In this document: piece after piece, positions 20,019 to 24,064 of the stretch | How the letters are laid out: every line of letters starts with the position of its first letter | How positions within the stretch are numbered: the stretch's first letter is position 1 | Origin: Asanoa sp040654855 | GTDB lineage: Bacteria; Actinomycetota; Actinomycetes; Mycobacteriales; Micromonosporaceae | Assembly (NCBI RefSeq): GCF_040654855.1 | Contig: NZ_JBFAIU010000085.1 | Coordinates: forward strand, 1-24,064 | DNA length: 24,064 bases | Direction: 5' to 3' | Position numbers and translations under genes: made by a program | The notes under the pieces: model-generated | Databases searched by the model: none | The model's input: only the letters and a program-made list of their open reading frames with translations | Told to the model about the DNA's origin: nothing

Positions 20019-21761
20019 ATGGGTGAGCAGAGTGCGGTCGGCCGGGTGCTCGGCACCTCCGACGCCACTCCGCTGCAGTTCTGGACGGCCGTCGCGCCGG
20101 GCAGCTACCTGCAGCTCGACGACGTGGTGGTGACCACCCGGGAGCTGCCCGACGGGCGGCCGCCGGTGCGCATCGCCGGCGTGGTGACCCAGGTCCGGGC
20201 CCGGCACGAGGGCGCCGTCTTCGACTCCGACGTCTTCTCGATCGCCGACGGCACGCTGCCCGCCCAGGTGCAGGAGGCGGCCGAGATCACCGTCACCCGG
20301 GTCGACCCGGAGCTCTACGTGCCGCCCGCGCCGGGCGCGCTGGTGCACCGGGCCACCGGCGACCTGCGGGCCGCGGCGCTGCACTTCGACCGGATGGAAC
20401 GCCAGATCCCGATGGGCACGGGTCGTGACGGCGTGCCGGTCTACCTCAACGCCGACTTCCTCGACGGCACCCGCGGCGCGCACGTGTCGATCTCCGGCAT
20501 CTCCGGCGTCGCCACCAAGACGAGCTTCGCCACGTTCCTGCTCTACTCGGTGTTCAACTCGGGCGCGCTGGGCGGCGACGGGGTCAACGCCAAGGCGCTG
20601 ATCTTCAACGTCAAGGGTGAGGACCTGCTCTTCCTCGACCACCCCAACGTCAAGCTCGACGACCGCACCACCGCGGCGTACGCGGCCCTTGGGCTGCCCG
20701 CGAAGCCGTTCGCCGACGTGCGGGTTTACGCGCCGCCGCGGCTGGGCGACGCGTCCGGCACGCCCGACGTGAGCAGCCGGCTCGCGGGTGTCGACAGCTT
20801 CTACTGGACGCTCGAGGAGTTCTGCGCCGACCGGCTGCTGCCCTACGTGTTCGCGGACGCCGACGACGAGCGCCAGCAGTACACGATGGTCGTCCACGCG
20901 GTCACCGCCCACCTGGCCCGGCACGCGGTGCCGGCCGACGGCGGCATCGCGATCGACGGCACGCGGCTCGGCTCCTACGCCGACCTCGTCGACTTCGTGG
21001 TCGCGCAGCTCTCCGACGACGAGACCCGCTACACGTGGACGGGCAGCGCGGTCGGGCTCGGCACGATCAACGCGTTCGCCCGGCGCCTGATCGCCAGCAA
21101 GCGCGACCTCGGCCGGCTCATCCGCGGCGACCTCGCCACCCGCCGGCCGCACCAGATCAACACCGACGAGAGCGCCCAGGTCACCGTCGTCGACCTGCAC
21201 AACCTGCCCGACCGCGCCCAGCGGTTCGTGGTCGGCGTGACGCTCAAGAAGGAGTTCGAGCGCAAGGAGAAGAAGGGCACCGCCAAGCCGCTGCTCTTCG
21301 TGGTCCTCGACGAGTTGAACAAATACGCGCCGCGCGAGGGCTCGTCGCCGATCAAGGAGGTGCTGCTCGACATCGCCGAACGGGGCCGCTCGCTCGGCGT
21401 GATCCTGGTCGGCGCGCAGCAGACCGCCAGCGAGGTCGAGCGCCGGATCGTCACCAACTCGGCCGTCCGCGTCGTCGGCCGGCTCGACCCGGCCGAGGCG
21501 TCCCGCCCGGAATACGGCTTCCTGCCGCCCGCGCAACGGCAGCGGGTGCTGCTGGCCAAGCCCGGCACGATGTTCGTCAACCAGCCCGACATCCCGGTGC
21601 CGTTGTGCCTGGAGTTCCCGTTCCCGTCGTGGGCGACCCGGCACTCCGAGGCGGGCGCGGCGCCGGCCGGCTCGCTGCGGTCCGTCACCCAGTCGGCCGA
21701 CCCGTTCGCGGTGGTCGGCTCCCGGTCGGGGGCGATCTCCGACGACGACATCCCGTTCTAG
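20019..21761 (+). CDS. HerA-type ATPase (DUF87 family), SbcCD-associated
   Basis: A 580-residue FtsK/HerA-superfamily ATPase. An N-terminal beta-rich HAS-barrel-like domain (about residues 1-130) includes GRVLGTSDATPLQFW. The P-loop is SGISGVATKTS with Lys167. Walker B is LLFVVLDELNKY with Asp431-Glu432. ILVGAQQTASEVERRIVTNS looks like the sensor/arginine-finger region. HerA proteins form hexameric DNA translocases that work with end-processing nucleases. The gene ends 18 bases before sbcD, which is followed by sbcC, so a DNA-end resection role is likely. ATG 20019 is chosen by similarity; in-frame ATG 19992 and GTG 20001 or 20010 are possible and no start has an ideal ribosome site. Confidence 0.88.
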   Translation: MGEQSAVGRVLGTSDATPLQFWTAVAPGSYLQLDDVVVTTRELPDGRPPVRIAGVVTQVRARHEGAVFDSDVFSIADGTLPAQVQEAAEITVTRVDPELYVPPAPGALVHRATGDLRAAALHFDRMERQIPMGTGRDGVPVYLNADFLDGTRGAHVSISGISGVATKTSFATFLLYSVFNSGALGGDGVNAKALIFNVKGEDLLFLDHPNVKLDDRTTAAYAALGLPAKPFADVRVYAPPRLGDASGTPDVSSRLAGVDSFYWTLEEFCADRLLPYVFADADDERQQYTMVVHAVTAHLARHAVPADGGIAIDGTRLGSYADLVDFVVAQLSDDETRYTWTGSAVGLGTINAFARRLIASKRDLGRLIRGDLATRRPHQINTDESAQVTVVDLHNLPDRAQRFVVGVTLKKEFERKEKKGTAKPLLFVVLDELNKYAPREGSSPIKEVLLDIAERGRSLGVILVGAQQTASEVERRIVTNSAVRVVGRLDPAEASRPEYGFLPPAQRQRVLLAKPGTMFVNQPDIPVPLCLEFPFPSWATRHSEAGAAPAGSLRSVTQSADPFAVVGSRSGAISDDDIPF

Positions 21762-21779
21762 TTCGGAGGAGGTTTCGTC

Positions 21780-22925
21780 GTGCGCGTTCTGCACACCTCG
21801 GACTGGCACGTCGGCAAGGTCCTCAAGGGACAGTCGCGGGCCGAGGAGCACGTCGCGGTGCTCGCCCAGGTGGTCGAGATCGCCCGCGCCGAGCAGCCGG
21901 ACCTGGTGATCGTCGCCGGCGACCTCTACGACACGGCGGCGCCCTCGCCGGAGTCGACCAGGCTGGTCACCCGCGCGCTGTCGGCCCTGCGGCGCACCGG
22001 CGCCGACGTGGTGGCGATCGGCGGCAACCACGACAACGGCGCGGCGCTCGACGCGCTCCGGCCCTGGGCCGACGCCGCCGGCATCACGCTGCGCGGCAGC
22101 GTGCGGGAGAACCCCGCGGAGCACGTGATCTCCGGGACCACCGCAGGCGGCGAGCGGTGGCGGTTGGTCGCCCTCCCGTTCCTGTCCCAGCGGTACGCGG
22201 TCCGGGCGGTCGAGATGTACGACCTGACCGCGGCCGAGGCGACCCAGACGTACGCCGACCACCTGTCGCGGCTGATCGGCAAGCTCACCGAGTCGTTCTC
22301 CGAGCCCGGCGTGGTCAACCTGGTCACGGCGCACGTGACCGTGGTGGGTGCCAGCCAGGGCGGCGGCGAGCGCGAGGCGCAGACGGTGCTGGGCTACGCC
22401 GTGCCGGCCAACGTGTTCCCGACCAGCGCCCACTACGTGGCGCTCGGCCACCTGCACCGGGCGCAGACGGTGCTCGGGCCGTGCCCGGTCCGCTACAGCG
22501 GCAGCCCGCTGGCCATCGACTTCGGCGAGGGCGAGAACGTGCCGGCCGTCTCGATCGTCGAGGTGACCGCACAGACGGCGGCGAAGGTGCGCGAGGTGCC
22601 GGTGACCGCGGCCGTCTCGTTGCGCACCGTGCGAGGTTCCCTGGAGCAGCTCGCGACCTTGCAGACCGGGGAGGCCTGGCTGCGGGTGTACGTGCGTGAG
22701 CTGCCCCGGGCCGGGTTGCGCGAAGAGGTCCAGGAGCTGCTGCCGCGGGCGCTGGAGGTGCGGATCGACCCGGACATGGTGGCCACCGCCCCTGGGCCGC
22801 GGGCCGAGGAACGCGCCGGACGCTCACCACGTGAGCTGTTCGCCGCCTATCTCTCCAGTCGCGGTGTGGCTGACGAGGGTGTCCAGGATCTGTTCGACGA
22901 GCTCTACGAGGAGGCCTCCGCATGA
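21780..22925 (+). CDS. sbcD: Exonuclease SbcD (Mre11-type nuclease subunit)
   Basis: A 381-residue metallophosphoesterase, the nuclease subunit of the SbcCD complex that cleaves hairpins and protein-blocked DNA ends. Metal ligands are all present: Asp8 and His10 (HTSDWHVGK), Asp48 (AGDLYD), Asn83-His84 (GGNHDN), the TAHVTV His and LGHLHRAQ. A C-terminal capping and SbcC-binding region follows, ending ELFAAYLSSRGVADEGVQDLFDELYEEA. The GTG start at 21780 is firmly set by GGAGGAGG at 21765-21772, 7 bases upstream. The stop overlaps the sbcC start as ATGA, indicating coupled translation of the two subunits. Confidence 0.96.
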   Translation: MRVLHTSDWHVGKVLKGQSRAEEHVAVLAQVVEIARAEQPDLVIVAGDLYDTAAPSPESTRLVTRALSALRRTGADVVAIGGNHDNGAALDALRPWADAAGITLRGSVRENPAEHVISGTTAGGERWRLVALPFLSQRYAVRAVEMYDLTAAEATQTYADHLSRLIGKLTESFSEPGVVNLVTAHVTVVGASQGGGEREAQTVLGYAVPANVFPTSAHYVALGHLHRAQTVLGPCPVRYSGSPLAIDFGEGENVPAVSIVEVTAQTAAKVREVPVTAAVSLRTVRGSLEQLATLQTGEAWLRVYVRELPRAGLREEVQELLPRALEVRIDPDMVATAPGPRAEERAGRSPRELFAAYLSSRGVADEGVQDLFDELYEEASA

Positions 22926-23963
22926 GGCCGTTGCGGCTTGATATGGCGGGGTTCACCGTCTTCCGGGACGAGACGACCGTCGACTTCACCGACGCCGACT
23001 TCTTCGCGCTGGTCGGGCCCACCGGGGCCGGCAAGTCCACCGTGCTCGACGCGATCTGCTTCGCGCTCTACGGCCAGGTGCCGCGGTGGGGCAGCAGCCG
23101 GGGCATCGCGAACGCGCTGTCGCCGTCGGCCACCGAGGCGCGGGTGCGGCTGGTGTTCGAGTCCGCCGGCGCCCGCTACGTGGCCACCCGGGTGGTGCGC
23201 CGCGACGGCCGGGGCAACGTGAAGACCGGCGGCGCCGGCCTGCAGCAGATGCCCGACAACTTCGAGGTGTCCAAACTCGACACCGGCATGACGCCCGAGG
23301 ACCTCGGTGACGTGCTGGCCGGCACCCCGGCCGAGATGGACGAGGCGGTGCTGCAGGCGGTCGGGCTGCCGTACGAACAGTTCACGAGCTGTGTGATCCT
23401 CCCGCAGGGCCAGTTCGCCGACTTCCTGCACGCCAAGCCCGCGACCCGGCAGCAGATCCTGGTCAACCTGCTCGGCCTGCACGTCTACGAGGACATCCAG
23501 AAGCGCGCGACCGCGCGGGCGCAGCAGGCCGACGCCGACCTGCGGGCCGTCGACCAGCTCCTCGCCGGTCTCGACGACACCTCCGACGAGGCCCTGGCCG
23601 CCGCGGTGGCACGGGTCGACGCGATGGTGGCGCTGGCGTCCGCGGTCACGGCCGGGATGCCGGCGCTCGAGGACGCGCGGCGCGTGGCGGCAGAGGCGGG
23701 GGCCGGGCTGGCGGCGCTGGACGACGAGATCGCGCTGCTCGACCGCGTACGCGCACCGCGCGGCGTCGCCGCCTGGGCCGCGGCCGTGGCCACCGCCCGC
23801 GACGCCGCCACGGCGGCCGGCGACGCGGTGACGGCGGCCGAGGAGCGCGAGGAGAAGGTCCGCGGCGAGCTGGCCGCGGCCGGCGACCCGGCGGCGCTGC
23901 GGCTGCTGCTGCGCGCCCACGACGAGCACGCCGCGGTCACCGCCGAGGCGGCCACCCTCCAGG
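22922..23963 (+). CDS. sbcC: Exonuclease SbcC (Rad50-type ATPase), 3'-truncated
   Basis: N-terminal part, about 347 residues, of the SMC-like ATPase subunit of SbcCD; full SbcC usually exceeds 800 residues. The P-loop is GPTGAGKST (Lys38). The Q-loop region is FTSCVILPQGQFADFLHAKP, typical for SbcC, followed by RQQILVNLLGLHVYEDIQ. From about residue 195 the sequence becomes Ala/Glu/Asp-rich, the beginning of the long coiled coil. Around 23960-23967 the frame changes abruptly into IlvD-like sequence, so the remaining coiled coil and the signature/Walker B domain are absent. The ATG at 22922 overlaps the sbcD stop. Confidence 0.92.
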
Positions 23964-24064
23964 ACGGACATCCCGAACCGCAGGCTCGACCTGCTGGTCG
24001 GCGACGAGGAGCTGGCGCGGCGGCGGGAGCGCTGGACGCCACCAGCCACCGTCGGCCGGCGCCT
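23964..24064 (+). pseudogene. ilvD: Dihydroxy-acid dehydratase (IlvD/Edd family) C-terminal fragment
   Basis: The last 100 bases read, in frame 3, TDIPNRRLDLLVGDEELARR and then RERWTPP. This is the C-terminal beta-domain sequence of IlvD/Edd dehydratases (IDIPNRxLxLxVsDEELaxRR...W.PP). The frame differs from that of sbcC, and no intergenic sequence separates them. It is therefore a foreign piece joined inside the sbcC coiled coil, matching the similar event at the left end. The family call rests on about 30 residues. Confidence 0.6.

Noticed and set aside
1..24064. CRISPR array, tRNA/rRNA genes, insertion sequences, prophage or biosynthetic gene cluster
   Set aside because: I saw no regularly spaced repeats beyond the two-copy 45-base unit, no tRNA-like cloverleaf, no transposase or phage proteins, and no assembly-line or other biosynthetic core enzymes.

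Overview
The window is a very GC-rich stretch with dense, head-to-tail and convergent genes, from an actinobacterium. The family content points to a Micromonosporaceae-like filamentous actinomycete (inference): coproporphyrin-type haem genes, a sortase-anchored chaplin, a standalone LigD-type polymerase with a LigC-type ligase, a SigE-family ECF sigma factor and a HerA-SbcD-SbcC operon. I see no tRNA, rRNA, CRISPR array, transposase or biosynthetic gene cluster. This looks like ordinary chromosome.

Layout. (a) 1-~88 is a fragment of a ribosome hibernation factor that does not belong to what follows. (b) ~86-1648 holds the end of hemG (coproporphyrinogen/protoporphyrinogen oxidase) and hemQ (coproheme decarboxylase). 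A group II truncated haemoglobin converges on hemQ. (c) 2117-5280 holds small housekeeping genes: an ElaA-like acetyltransferase, a Cys-rich zinc protein, a CBM48-like protein, an APH(6)-type kinase, msrB and a small membrane protein. (d) 5395-6242 holds a chaplin-domain cell-wall protein followed by a striking repeat/hairpin block. (e) 6295-7335 is a polymerase-only LigD. A GNAT enzyme and a two-helix K+ channel follow. (f) 8240-13477, all on the minus strand, holds in transcription order a GNAT protein, dgt, a DUF456 membrane protein, an ATP-dependent LigC-type ligase and a secreted lipoprotein peptidase. (g) 13569-14842 holds a YndJ-like membrane protein and a DUF1990 protein behind a palindromic operator candidate. 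(h) 14839-16635, minus strand, holds an AlkA-type glycosylase and a spermidine-synthase-like protein. (i) 16699-18521 holds an ECF sigma factor coupled to a membrane beta-propeller protein. A RibD-C reductase and a pRiA4b ORF-3-like protein follow. (j) 20019-end is herA-sbcD-sbcC, cut off by a second foreign fragment (IlvD-like) at ~23964.

Themes. DNA and nucleotide maintenance recurs: LigD-Pol, LigC, dGTPase, AlkA, HerA and SbcCD. Haem formation and haem use sit together at the left. Many genes have a TAnnnT hexamer 6-8 bases before their ATG, the signature of leaderless transcription. In two cases the hexamer contains the stop codon of the preceding gene. Three convergent pairs end in one shared CTAG.

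I did not find a convincing new multi-gene system. The points most worth checking are the two junctions at the ends (probable assembly chimeras), the leaderless promoter set, the tandem-duplicated hairpin block after the chaplin gene, the HerA-SbcCD operon and several unassigned operator-like dyads.
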